From positions 5,265 to 69,264 of the forward strand of contig DASXLI010000077.1 in assembly GCA_036496285.1 (NCBI GenBank): a stretch of 64,000 nt of DNA, given 5' to 3'. The notes beneath the pieces are model-generated. The model searched no databases and was not told the origin of the DNA. It saw only the letters and a list, made by a program, of their open reading frames with translations. Shown one piece after another: positions 44,840 through 54,037 of the stretch. Origin of the DNA: DP-19 sp036496285. GTDB lineage: Bacteria; Desulfobacterota; Binatia; UTPRO1. Both the position numbers and the translations under genes were made by a program. Every line of letters begins with the position of its first letter. Positions within the stretch are counted from its first letter, which is position 1.

Positions 44840-46981
44840 CTTCTCGGCCGTCGCGGGATCGAGCGCCTGCGGTGGCCGGGCCGCGGGCGCGGCGGCCGCG
44901 CCGGCCGACATGGCCTGCGCCGCATAGTCGTGGAGCGCGTCGATCTCGCCCTTGAACGCCGCGGCGCGCCCGGCCGCGATCGGCTGCTGCTCGGCGCGGT
45001 CCCCCGCGAGATCGTACATCTCGAGACGCCCGGGGCGGCCGGCGGCGGGCGCGGGCGGGGTCCAGATGACCTTCCGAGCGCCCTCGCGCACAGCGTAGAG
45101 CGGCGGCGACCAGGACGGGTCGAGGGTGTGATCGACCAGCATGCGCGTGGCAGCCCAGGCCTCCGCGAAGAGCGGGCGGCGCGCCAGCATCCAGCGCAGT
45201 GCCTCGCCCTGCGAGCGGTCGGCGTCGAACAGCGGCGTCAACGACCACGCGTCCCGGAAGAAGAGCGACGGCAGCCCGAGGATGCGCGCCACGGTCGGGA
45301 ACACGTCGATCAGGCCCACGGCCTCGGCGACGCGCAGGCGCGCGGGAATCACGCCCGGCGCGCGCATCACGAGCGGCACGAGCAGGGTCTCGTCGTAGAG
45401 ATGCGAGCCGTGATCGAGCGCGCCGTGCTCGCCGAACTCCTCGCCGTGATCCGAGGTCACGACGAGCAGCGTGTCGTCGGCGATGCCGAGGGCGGTGACC
45501 GTCTGCCACAGCCGGCGCAGCTGATCGTCGGTGTAGCGAATCTCCTCCTCGTAGCGGTCGACGTCGCGTGTCCCGCCGAAGACTCCCTGATACGCCGGCG
45601 GCGGCGTGTACGGCGCGTGCACCTGGTAGGTGTGCACGAAGAGGAACCAGCGCTGGCCACGGTGCGCCCCAAGCCAGGCGAGCGCGGCGTCGAAGGTGCT
45701 TTCGACGTGGCCGACGGTCGAGCCGAGGTCGGGGCTCTTGTTCTCGACGTAGCGGTCGAACCCGCGCTCGAACCCGAGTGCCGCCTGGAGCAGCCCATCC
45801 TCCGTGACGGCCCCCGTGGCATAGCCGTTGGCGCGGAACACCTCCGCCATCATCGGATAGGCGATGAGATTGCTCGGCTGGCGCAAATCGGTCACGCCGT
45901 GCTCGCGCGGGTAGAGCCCCGTGAAGAGCGACATGTGCGACACGGGCGTGATCGTCGATTGCGCGACGACGCGCTCGAAGAGCGCTCCCTCGCGAGCCAG
46001 CGCGTCGAGAAAGGGCGTCGTCGGGCGCCCGCGCCCGTAGGCGCTGACGCTCCCGGCGCGCAGCGTGTCGATCGAGACGAGGAGCAGGTTGTGCGGCCCT
46101 GCGTGCGGCGCCTGCTGCGGCACGACGACGACGGGGTCGCCCCAGACGGGGACGGTCGGCGCCGCCGAAGCGTCCGGCGCGGCGATGCGGGTCTCCAGCG
46201 TCAGGACGATCGACGAGCCGCCGTAGCGCGAAAGGTCGAGGCTCGCATCGAACCAGCGGCGCTGCGCCGGCTCCCGTGCGGGGTCGAGCCGGGTGGAGAA
46301 GAGCGGCGTTGTCTCCCCCTCGATGCCAACCGTGAAGTCGACGGGCGGCGCGCCCGCTTCCCACCCCGGGCTCTCGACGCCGTACCCGAACATGAGCCGG
46401 GCGTGCGGCGTCACGCGATCGAGCGCGAAGCGCCGGCGCTCCGTCCGCTGCTCGGGCACCGGTCTGACCTGCACCCACACGTCGGCGGTCGTGCCACGCA
46501 GCACGGGCGCCGTCGGCGCCCGTAGGCGCAGGCGCGCGTTCGGCGGCGCGCCGTCGCACGTCCCGACTACCCAGCGCGCGTCGCGTGCGGTCTTGCCCTG
46601 CGACGCGACCTGCACCAGCAGCCGATCGCACGCCGGCAGGAGGCGGGGCAGCGCGACGTCCATCGCGAAGTACTCGGCGTCGGGCATGGCGAAGTGGGCG
46701 TCGCGCGCCACGAGAAGCTGCGGCGCGCGCGGGAAGGTGTAGCGCATGTCGTCGTCGATCACCGCGCGCGCCGGACCGCGTAGCAGCCGCCCGGCGGCCG
46801 GCGGACGCGATGGCGCTTGCCCTGGGGGGGTGGGCGACGCGGTGCCCGCGACCGGCGCGGGGTCGCCCGCCAACGGCGCGCTGTCGACGAGGTGCCACGC
46901 GATCTCCTCCGGCGCCGGCGGCGCGCAGCCGAGTCCGAGCGAGGCCGCAGCCACCGCGACACACCAGAGCACGCGACGCAT
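44813..46981 (-). CDS. Sulfatase-like (alkaline phosphatase superfamily) lipoprotein, Thr nucleophile
   Basis: A 722-residue protein with a lipoprotein signal (lipobox LGLGC, Cys19), an unassigned N-terminal region to about residue 295, and a sulfatase-fold domain from LLVSIDTLRAG (metal Asp305). The nucleophile position that is Cys or Ser in true sulfatases is Thr345 in TPVSHMSLFTG, so formylglycine cannot form. The later metal motif VVTSDHGEEFGEHG is intact. Thr is used by phosphoryl-transferring relatives such as EptA or LtaS, suggesting a phospho-group hydrolase or transferase on surface glycans. Confidence 0.85.
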   Translation of the reverse strand: MRRVLWCVAVAAASLGLGCAPPAPEEIAWHLVDSAPLAGDPAPVAGTASPTPPGQAPSRPPAAGRLLRGPARAVIDDDMRYTFPRAPQLLVARDAHFAMPDAEYFAMDVALPRLLPACDRLLVQVASQGKTARDARWVVGTCDGAPPNARLRLRAPTAPVLRGTTADVWVQVRPVPEQRTERRRFALDRVTPHARLMFGYGVESPGWEAGAPPVDFTVGIEGETTPLFSTRLDPAREPAQRRWFDASLDLSRYGGSSIVLTLETRIAAPDASAAPTVPVWGDPVVVVPQQAPHAGPHNLLLVSIDTLRAGSVSAYGRGRPTTPFLDALAREGALFERVVAQSTITPVSHMSLFTGLYPREHGVTDLRQPSNLIAYPMMAEVFRANGYATGAVTEDGLLQAALGFERGFDRYVENKSPDLGSTVGHVESTFDAALAWLGAHRGQRWFLFVHTYQVHAPYTPPPAYQGVFGGTRDVDRYEEEIRYTDDQLRRLWQTVTALGIADDTLLVVTSDHGEEFGEHGALDHGSHLYDETLLVPLVMRAPGVIPARLRVAEAVGLIDVFPTVARILGLPSLFFRDAWSLTPLFDADRSQGEALRWMLARRPLFAEAWAATRMLVDHTLDPSWSPPLYAVREGARKVIWTPPAPAAGRPGRLEMYDLAGDRAEQQPIAAGRAAAFKGEIDALHDYAAQAMSAGAAAAPAARPPQALDPATAEKLRALGYVR

Positions 46982-47047
46982 GGAACGGCGCTACCTCTCA
47001 CGCAACGCGCGCAGCGGTCAATCACGCGCCCAAGCGCGCAATTTCGC

Positions 47048-47076
47048 TTTACAGTTGCACCCCGCGCCGATAGCCT
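47048..47076 (+). promoter_or_regulatory. Promoter of the methyltransferase/GT-C/sulfatase-like operon
   Basis: TTTACA (5/6) and TAGCCT with 17 bases between them. The ATG at 47093 lies 16 bases after the -10, leaving a leader of about ten bases without a Shine-Dalgarno site. Confidence 0.55.
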
Positions 47077-47092
47077 TATCGGCTACACCCCC

Positions 47093-47965
47093 ATGGCCGT
47101 CGAGTCCGATCGTCATTCCCCGGCGTCCGGCGAGACGACGCTGATGCCCTACTGGGATCGCGTCGCGACGCGCTACGCCGCGGCCGATCCGCTGGCGGCC
47201 GTCTGCTACCCCGCCGCGCCGCCGTGGTTCAACCGCTTCTACGCCCACTTCCAGCTCCGGACCGTCGCCCGCATGCTGGGCGGCCTGCCGCTGCGGGGGG
47301 CGCGCGCGCTCGACGTCGGCTGCGGCATGGGCCGCTGGACGCGCTGGCTCGCGGAGCGCGGCGCGGAGGCGGTCGGCATCGACCCGACGGCGGCCATGCT
47401 CGACACCGCGCGGCGGCTCTCGCCTGGCCTCGCCTTCCACCGCATGTCGGCAACGACCATCGACTTGCCCGAGGCCAGCTTCGATCTGGTGATGGCGGTG
47501 ACCGTCATCCAGCATCTCCGGCCCGACGAGCAGGACCGCGCCGCGGCGGCGATGTGCCGCGTGCTGCGCCCGGGTGGCCATCTCTTCGTCTTCGATCTGA
47601 TCGACCAGCGCGATCCCGGACGGATCGTCTTCCCACGGACCCCGGAGCAGTGGATCGATCTCTACCGTCGCCAGGGCCTGACCCTCGTGCGCTGGGAGGG
47701 TCAGGAGTACGTTCCCCTCATGCGCGCGCTCACCGCACTCCTCCCCTCGCAGACCGGCCAAGCGGCCGAGCGCGACGTCACCGCGCCGTCGATGCTCGAG
47801 CGGATCGGCGCCAAGCGGGCCGCATTTGCATCGCTCTGGCCGGTGATCCAGATGTCGTACCCGCTCGAGTCGCTGTGCGAGCGATGGCTGCCGGCGGCCC
47901 GCGCACGCCATGGCTGCTTCCTGTTCCGCAAAGCGGATGACCCCGTCGCACCCCCGCGAGCGTAA
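47093..47965 (+). CDS. Class I SAM methyltransferase
   Basis: A 290-residue methyltransferase: ALDVGCGMGRWTRWLAERG near residue 66, VGIDPTAAMLDTA, and FDLVMAVTVIQHLRPDEQ near 128, in the Methyltransf_11/25 class. It is the first gene of a three-gene plus-strand operon with a GT-C-like HEAT fusion and a sulfatase-like protein, overlapping the former by 29 bases. The start ATG lacks a Shine-Dalgarno site; the next in-frame ATG is 17 codons further. The target is unknown. Confidence 0.82.
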   Translation: MAVESDRHSPASGETTLMPYWDRVATRYAAADPLAAVCYPAAPPWFNRFYAHFQLRTVARMLGGLPLRGARALDVGCGMGRWTRWLAERGAEAVGIDPTAAMLDTARRLSPGLAFHRMSATTIDLPEASFDLVMAVTVIQHLRPDEQDRAAAAMCRVLRPGGHLFVFDLIDQRDPGRIVFPRTPEQWIDLYRRQGLTLVRWEGQEYVPLMRALTALLPSQTGQAAERDVTAPSMLERIGAKRAAFASLWPVIQMSYPLESLCERWLPAARARHGCFLFRKADDPVAPPRA

Positions 47966-50855
47966 GGCCACGTCCCCGTCACCACGCACGGGGTGGCAGC
48001 GGCTCGTCGGCCTCATCCCGCTGGTCTTCGGGATCTGGTACTTCGTCGCGCTCGCCCCCTACGGGCTGCACGTCGGCGAGGACGGCGACATCCTCTACGA
48101 GGCCTTCGCCGCATATCGCGGACAGCTGCCGTACATCGACTTCTCGACCGGCTACACACCGGCGTACTTCTTCTGGCACGCGGCGCTCTTCCACGTCTTC
48201 GGCGTGAACGTCGTGGTACTGCGCATCGCGGCGGCGATCGCCAACGGTCTCACGCTCTGGTTCCTCTACCTGCTCGCGGCGCGCGTGGTGCGTCCGACCC
48301 TGGCGCTGGTGCCGCCGCTCATCTTCGCGGCGAGCCTGCCGATCTATCCGGGCGAGTTCTGCTCGTTCAACGTCGCCTACCCGGCCTGGTACAACATCAC
48401 CTTCTGGCTCGGGAGCATGCTCGCGCTGGCGGCGTACATCCGTCACGAGCGGGTGCTGTCGGTCCTGATCGCCGGAATCCTGGCCGGGCTGAACTTCGCG
48501 TTCAAGCCGAACATCGGCCTCTTCAATCTCGCGGGGCTCGCCGTGTTCCTCCTGTGGTGGCACGCGCCGGCCCGCACGGCGTCGCGCTTCGAGCGCGCCT
48601 CCTGGTGGGGCGTCGCCGCCGCGACGCTCGCCGGCGTGCTCGCGATCTTCGGCGTCGACGTGCTGTCGCGGAAGTTCGCGCTGTTCCCGCTGCCGTTCTT
48701 GATCGCGGCGCTCGTCGCGCTGGCGGCGGCACGCCGCCAGGCAGGTCGTCCGCGCTTCGTGCGCGGGGCGCTGGCGCTCTTCGTCGGGATGGCGCTGCCG
48801 AACGTGCCGTGGATCGTCTACTTCCTCGGCCAGCTGGGGGTGCGCGGGTTCCTGCACGACGTGCTGCTCATCGGCTCGACCTACGAGCCGTTCTTCTTCA
48901 TCGCCTACCGGCCGCTGTTCAGCGGCTGGGACCTCGCCATGCTCGCGCTCGTCGCGGTGCTCTATATGGCGCCGTTCGCGATGCACCGCGGCCGCCTGCC
49001 GCTGTGGACGCCCTTCGCCGCGGCGGGAATCGTGATCACCGCCGGCCTCGGCTACATCGCCTTCCTGGCACCGATGCGCGACGGGTTCCACACCGCGCTC
49101 GTGTCGCGCTACCAGGACCTTGCCTTCTTCGCCGTCCAGCTCGTCATCTGGGTCGGCATCGGCTACCTCGGCACGACCGTCGGGCGCGCGCCGGCCGACC
49201 GCTCCCGGCGCACCGCGACGATCGTGCTGTTCGCGCTGTGCGGCCCGGCGCTCGCGCTCGGCATGCACCCGCGCTCCGACTTCATGCACCTGCTCATCTC
49301 GGTGCCGGCGACGCTACTCGTCGCCGTCGTCCTCGCGGACGAGCTGCTCGCCCATTGGCACGCCGTCCTGCACGAGCGGCGGAGCTGGCGCTGGGCGGTG
49401 TCGCTCGCGCTCGGCGCGCCGGTTCTCCTGCTGCTCGCCGATCTCGTCGCGCCCGGCGTCATCATGGCGGCCCGCCTCACGCGCTACTACGCCGGGCTCG
49501 ATCCGCGGCCGTGGGCACGCCTCGATCTGCCGCGCGCGACGCTCGTCCGCGAGCCGGGGAACGACCGCGAGTTCGACACCTTGCATGCGATCGCGACCTA
49601 CGTCGACGCGCACACCCAGCCGAACGACTACGTGTTCCCCTTCCCCAACTTGAGCCTGCTCTGCTTCCTCTCCGGACGGCTGAACCCCACACCGAAGGGC
49701 TACTTCATCGCCGGGTACCCGGACCACTACACCGAGGCGGCGGTGGTCACGGCGCTGCGTGATCGTCCTCCGACGATGGTCTTGAGCCTTGCCGAGCATC
49801 AGATCTTCGTCGTCACGGCGCCCGCGTACTACTTCCTGATCCGCGAGTTCGTGCAGCAGCGCTTCGAGCCGACGGCGCAGATCGGTCCGTACGTCGCACT
49901 CATGCACCGCGACGCGCATGGCGACGCCGGCGACGAGCAGCCGCCGCCGCGCATCGCGGCGGACGCGCGCGAGCCCTCCTGGGACGGTCTCGACGATCCC
50001 GATCCGGTCACCCAGGCGCTGACGGCACGGCGCATCGAGAAGATGCGTGACCCGGGCGGCGCCGTCGCGCTCGCGCGGCGCGCGGTCTCGCGCAAGACGC
50101 CGAACCGCATGCTCTTCCTGCGGATCGCATCGCAATTCGCGGACGAGCGCGCGATCCCGTCGTTCGTGCAGATCGCCGGGCGTGACTTCACGTCCGACGC
50201 CGGCCAGCTCGCCGCGACCTCGCTCTTCTACACCGCGGAGAAGTCGCTGAACGAGCACTTCTGGCTGGCCTCGCAGGCCCAGAGCGCGCGCCTGAAGGAC
50301 CTGCGCGCCGAGCTCGGCGTCGAGCCCTTCCGCACCTGGCTCCACAACCGGCGTGCCGACGGCCGCTTGCGCTACGTCGCCGCGTGGGCCGCCGGCGTGC
50401 TGCACGACGAGGCCGCGATCCCCGATCTCCTGAAGGCAGTCGACGGGGACGACGTTCCCTTCGCGACCATGGCGAGCTTCAGCCTCGTCGCGCTCGGCAA
50501 GACCGCGGAGGTCGCCGACGCGATCGTCGCGGCGCTCGACGTCGACGACACGTACGCGCCGAGCATCCTGATCGATCTCTACCACCGCGACCCGAAGGTC
50601 GCGCGCGCCGCCATCCGCACCGGGCTCGACACCGGCAGCGCGACGACGCGCGCGACGCTCAGCTGGGTCGTGGCGGCGGTCCACGATCGCACCTTGGCGG
50701 ACGCCGTCGCCGACCTGAACGACGACGCCAGCACACAGGTTCGCGAGGCCGCGGCCTGGAGCGCCGCCTGGCTGAGCGCTCCGCCGCCTGCCGCGTCCGC
50801 CGAGCCGCACGCGCCGGCGCGCGAGCACGTCCTCACGTCTGCGGCCGCTCCATGA
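47937..50855 (+). CDS. GT-C-like membrane protein with C-terminal helical-repeat domain
   Basis: A 972-residue protein. Residues about 25-520 carry a dozen or so membrane helices; the first loop has HVGEDGDILYEAFAAYRGQLPYIDFSTGY, with the acidic residues typical of GT-C enzymes. After a periplasmic segment (about 520-690), residues about 690-960 are repeated helices of HEAT/PBS-lyase style (e.g. LRYVAAWAAGVLHDEAAIPDLL and VREAAAWSAAWL). I know of no standard family with this joining. It overlaps the methyltransferase upstream and, by four bases, the sulfatase-like gene downstream. Confidence 0.78.
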   Translation: MTPSHPRERKATSPSPRTGWQRLVGLIPLVFGIWYFVALAPYGLHVGEDGDILYEAFAAYRGQLPYIDFSTGYTPAYFFWHAALFHVFGVNVVVLRIAAAIANGLTLWFLYLLAARVVRPTLALVPPLIFAASLPIYPGEFCSFNVAYPAWYNITFWLGSMLALAAYIRHERVLSVLIAGILAGLNFAFKPNIGLFNLAGLAVFLLWWHAPARTASRFERASWWGVAAATLAGVLAIFGVDVLSRKFALFPLPFLIAALVALAAARRQAGRPRFVRGALALFVGMALPNVPWIVYFLGQLGVRGFLHDVLLIGSTYEPFFFIAYRPLFSGWDLAMLALVAVLYMAPFAMHRGRLPLWTPFAAAGIVITAGLGYIAFLAPMRDGFHTALVSRYQDLAFFAVQLVIWVGIGYLGTTVGRAPADRSRRTATIVLFALCGPALALGMHPRSDFMHLLISVPATLLVAVVLADELLAHWHAVLHERRSWRWAVSLALGAPVLLLLADLVAPGVIMAARLTRYYAGLDPRPWARLDLPRATLVREPGNDREFDTLHAIATYVDAHTQPNDYVFPFPNLSLLCFLSGRLNPTPKGYFIAGYPDHYTEAAVVTALRDRPPTMVLSLAEHQIFVVTAPAYYFLIREFVQQRFEPTAQIGPYVALMHRDAHGDAGDEQPPPRIAADAREPSWDGLDDPDPVTQALTARRIEKMRDPGGAVALARRAVSRKTPNRMLFLRIASQFADERAIPSFVQIAGRDFTSDAGQLAATSLFYTAEKSLNEHFWLASQAQSARLKDLRAELGVEPFRTWLHNRRADGRLRYVAAWAAGVLHDEAAIPDLLKAVDGDDVPFATMASFSLVALGKTAEVADAIVAALDVDDTYAPSILIDLYHRDPKVARAAIRTGLDTGSATTRATLSWVVAAVHDRTLADAVADLNDDASTQVREAAAWSAAWLSAPPPAASAEPHAPAREHVLTSAAAP

Positions 50856-52342
50856 GTCGTGCGTCACGCTCGCCGGTCGCGACCGTCCTCGCCGTCCTCG
50901 CCCTCGCCGCCGTTCTCGCTCCGCTCGTCACCATCGCGCGGAGCTCTTCGCGCCGGCCGAACGTCGTGCTGATCACGGTCGATACGCTGCGGCCCGATCA
51001 CCTCTCCTGCTACGGCTACGGCGCGATCGCCACGCCCGCGATCGACCGGCTCGCCTCCGAGGGGGCACTTTTCGAGAACGCGTTCGCCGACGTCACCTGG
51101 ACGACGGCGTCGATGGCGTCGGTGATGACCGGCCTCTACGCGCCGCACCACGGGATCCGCACGAGCTACCAGCGCCTTTCCCCGGAGAGGAAGACGCTCG
51201 CCGAGTATCTCGGCTCCCAGGGCTTCGAGACGGCCGCCATCATCGGCTCCTTTCCGCTGGATGCGATCTTCGGCCTCAACCAGGGCTTCCGTACGTACGA
51301 CGACCGGTTCACGGCGCCGCTGTCGATCGATCCAGAGCACCCGCCGGCCCCCGGCAGCGCGATCGAGCACGTCCCGAGCCGCTTCAGCGCGGACCAGAAG
51401 GCGATGAACGCGTTTCTCACGCGCAAGGTCGAGCACGACGCCTACCGGCCCGACGATCAGGTGACGGACGCCGCGATCGATTGGCTCGCCGCCCACCGGC
51501 GCGAGCCGTTCTTCCTCTGGGTGCACTACTTCGGACCGCACGAGAAGCCGCAGCCGACGCCCGACTACATGGAGGAGCGTCGCCGGCAGCTCGCCGCCTA
51601 CGACCCCGACATTGTCGTCGCCGACCGCGAGGTAGGCCGCCTTCTCGACGCGCTCCGCGCCGCCGGAATCGACGACCATACGGCCGTCATCCTGCACGCG
51701 GATCACGGACAGAGCCTGACCGAGCACGGCTACTTCGGACACGGCCGCTTCATCTTCGATGCGACGCAGCACGTGCCGCTCATCGTCCGTCCGCCGCGCC
51801 CGCTCTCCCGTCCCCTGCGCGTCGATCACATGGTCCGCAACGTCGACATCATGCCGACCGTGCTCGAGCTGGTGGGCGCGAAGGCGGACGCGGGGATCGA
51901 CGGCGCCTCGCTCGTCGGAGCGCTGCGCGGCGAGGCCCTCCAGACGCCGGAGGAGACCTACGTCGAGACGTACCTCTCCTCCAACCGGCTCTTCGCCGAC
52001 GTCATCGACGTCGCAAAAGACACCCGGCTCGGCTTCCGCCGCGTCGGTTTTCGCACCCGCCAGTGGAAGCTCGTCATGAACGACCCCGTGCCGTTCGGCG
52101 ACGTCGCCGATCCGGAGCCGATCGATCCGGACACGCGGCGGCACTACTACCACGAGGAGCTCTACGACCTCGCGACCGATCCGGCGGAGGAGCACGACGT
52201 CATCCGGGACCATCCCGACGTCGCGATCGCGCTGCGCCGGCGCGTCTGGCTGGCGCAGCCGAAGCCGACCGACGTGAAGGCCGCCGTGCCGATCGCGCCG
52301 ACGACGCGTGAGCGCCTGAAGAGCCTCGGCTACGTCGACTGA
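50852..52342 (+). CDS. Sulfatase-like (alkaline phosphatase superfamily) protein, Thr nucleophile
   Basis: A 496-residue protein anchored by an N-terminal helix (about 8-28). The sulfatase fold starts at VLITVDTLRPDHLSCYGY (metal Asp44). The position of the formylglycine residue is Thr84 in TTASMASVMTG. ILHADHGQSLTEHGYFGHG near residue 280 provides further metal ligands, and the chain ends in the LKSLGYVD motif common to this group. Sulfate ester activity is unlikely without Cys or Ser; phosphoester or phosphoglycan processing fits better. It is the last gene of its operon and starts within the stop of the GT-C/HEAT gene. Confidence 0.85.
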   Translation: MSRASRSPVATVLAVLALAAVLAPLVTIARSSSRRPNVVLITVDTLRPDHLSCYGYGAIATPAIDRLASEGALFENAFADVTWTTASMASVMTGLYAPHHGIRTSYQRLSPERKTLAEYLGSQGFETAAIIGSFPLDAIFGLNQGFRTYDDRFTAPLSIDPEHPPAPGSAIEHVPSRFSADQKAMNAFLTRKVEHDAYRPDDQVTDAAIDWLAAHRREPFFLWVHYFGPHEKPQPTPDYMEERRRQLAAYDPDIVVADREVGRLLDALRAAGIDDHTAVILHADHGQSLTEHGYFGHGRFIFDATQHVPLIVRPPRPLSRPLRVDHMVRNVDIMPTVLELVGAKADAGIDGASLVGALRGEALQTPEETYVETYLSSNRLFADVIDVAKDTRLGFRRVGFRTRQWKLVMNDPVPFGDVADPEPIDPDTRRHYYHEELYDLATDPAEEHDVIRDHPDVAIALRRRVWLAQPKPTDVKAAVPIAPTTRERLKSLGYVD

Positions 52343-52385
52343 AAGCGCCGCCGCTCGGCGCGCGGATTTCGGTCGGTGACGGCGC

Positions 52386-53924
52386 TCAGCGCGCGGCGGG
52401 GGCGCTCTGCACCGAGCGCGCCGGCGGCGGGGCACTCGGGATCCAACGGCCGAGCACACCGGTGGCCGCGGCGAAAAGGATCGCCGCGATGCCGATGCCG
52501 ACCGCATAGCTCACCCGGTCGCGGATCGCGAAGACGACCGGATCCTCGTGCATCTCCCCGCGGTGCGCGAGGAGCCACACCCGGCTGATCCAGTACAGGA
52601 GGAGCGGCGAGATCAGCCAGAGGACGAGCGGCTGGCGATACAGCGCCACCACCGCGTCGCTGTTGATGTAGAGCGCGAGGACGAGCACTGCGATGTAGCC
52701 GCTCGCCGACCCGAGGCTCGCGATCTCGGCGCGGTCGCTGGCGTAGTAGCCGCGCGCGGCCTTGGAATCGTCGCCCGCCTGGCCGAGCGCGTCGAGCTCC
52801 GAATAGCGCTTCACCATCGCGAGACTGAAGAAGAAGAACAACGAGAACGCGAGCAGCCACGGCGACGGCGGCACCCCGGTCGCGGCGGAGCCGGCGATGA
52901 CGCGGATCGTGTACAAGCCCGCGAGCACCACGACGTCGAGGATCGCGATCGCCTTGATGCGCCACGAGTAGGACGTCGTCAGCACGACGTAGGTCAGCAG
53001 GACGACCCGGAACGCCGGCGTCATGAACGTCGCGAGCGCGGCGCTGGCGAGCAGGAGGAGCGGGGCCAGGACCATGCCATGCTGCAGGCTCAGCGCACCC
53101 GAGGCGAGCGGACGATTGCGTTTGGTGGGATGGCGACGGTCGGCGTCGAGATCGAACAGGTCGTTGATCACGTAGATCGCCGAGGCGCACATCCCGAAGG
53201 CGAAGAACGCCATGACCGAGGCCAGCACGAGCGGCACGTTCTGCAGCTCGTGCGCCATGACGATCGGCACGAAGATGAGGAGGTTCTTCACCCAGTGCTG
53301 CAGACGGAGCGCCTTGCGCAGGACCCGCGCGCTCACGGGGGGGCGCGCGAAGACGCGCGCGACGGGCGCCTTGGAGCGGCGCACCACCCGCGCCGCCGCG
53401 TTGACCGCGATCGCCTGGTGCGCGTCCTCCCACACCGCGACGTCGGACGCGTCGTTGCCGGCGTAGTCGTAGCCGCCGACCTGGAAGCGCTCGCGCAGCG
53501 CGGCACGCTTGTCTTCGCCCTTCACGTTGGTGGTGCCGTCGCTGCCGATCACCTCGTCGAAGAGCCCGAGGTGCTGGGCGACGTCGCGGACGATCGTCTC
53601 GTCGGCGGCCGAGACCAGCACGAGGCTCCGCCCGCTCGCGCGCTCCGCACGCAGGAACTCGAGGAAGGGGCCGTGGTAGGGCAGCGTCGTGACGTCGAGC
53701 GCGACGCGCGAGGCGACCTCACGCTTCAGGTGCGCGCGGCCGCGGAGCCACCAGCCGGGGATGCGCAGCGCCTCACGCGGACGGCTCTTCACCAGGCGCA
53801 GGAGGCACTCGATCAGGGTGTCGCTGCGGATCAGGGTGCCGTCGAGATCGACGCAGAGCGGACGCATCTGCGCGGAATCCGGGGCGGTGTCGTCGACGAC
53901 GTCGCGCTGTCGCATGCGCTCCAT
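52386..53924 (-). CDS. HAD-UbiA fusion prenyltransferase, DPPR synthase-like
   Basis: A 512-residue fusion. Residues about 20-190 are a HAD phosphatase domain with DLDGT (26-30). From about residue 215 the UbiA domain has NDLFDLDADRRHPTKRNRPLA and YSWRIKAIAILDVVVLAGL, with nine membrane helices. The UbiA motifs resemble decaprenyl-phosphate 5-phosphoribosyltransferase (Rv3806c type). A fused phosphatase could remove the 5-phosphate after transfer, giving polyprenyl-phosphate ribose. That pairing is an inference. No DprE1/DprE2 epimerase genes are in the window. The ATG has no clear binding site; an internal ATG at 53867 is possible. Confidence 0.85.
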   Translation of the reverse strand: MERMRQRDVVDDTAPDSAQMRPLCVDLDGTLIRSDTLIECLLRLVKSRPREALRIPGWWLRGRAHLKREVASRVALDVTTLPYHGPFLEFLRAERASGRSLVLVSAADETIVRDVAQHLGLFDEVIGSDGTTNVKGEDKRAALRERFQVGGYDYAGNDASDVAVWEDAHQAIAVNAAARVVRRSKAPVARVFARPPVSARVLRKALRLQHWVKNLLIFVPIVMAHELQNVPLVLASVMAFFAFGMCASAIYVINDLFDLDADRRHPTKRNRPLASGALSLQHGMVLAPLLLLASAALATFMTPAFRVVLLTYVVLTTSYSWRIKAIAILDVVVLAGLYTIRVIAGSAATGVPPSPWLLAFSLFFFFSLAMVKRYSELDALGQAGDDSKAARGYYASDRAEIASLGSASGYIAVLVLALYINSDAVVALYRQPLVLWLISPLLLYWISRVWLLAHRGEMHEDPVVFAIRDRVSYAVGIGIAAILFAAATGVLGRWIPSAPPPARSVQSAPAAR

Positions 53925-53972
53925 GGAGGCCGTGGGACGGCGGCAGAAACCCGCTGCCGCACGCAGCGAGAA

Positions 53973-54001
53973 AGCATACCAGAGGCCCGACGGCCCGAAA
54001 A
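53973..54001 (-). promoter_or_regulatory. Candidate promoter of the HAD-UbiA gene
   Basis: TTTTCG and TATGCT lie 17 bases apart on the minus strand. The leader of about 45 bases can form a stem, GCGGCAG/CTGCCGC. Confidence 0.45.
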
Positions 54002-54037
54002 TCCACGATTTGCGCGGGCGAGCGCCCTGCCCGCCCC

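Noticed and set aside
44813..46981. True arylsulfatase annotation
   Set aside because: The formylglycine position is Thr, so the sulfatase mechanism is not supported; only the superfamily fold is claimed.
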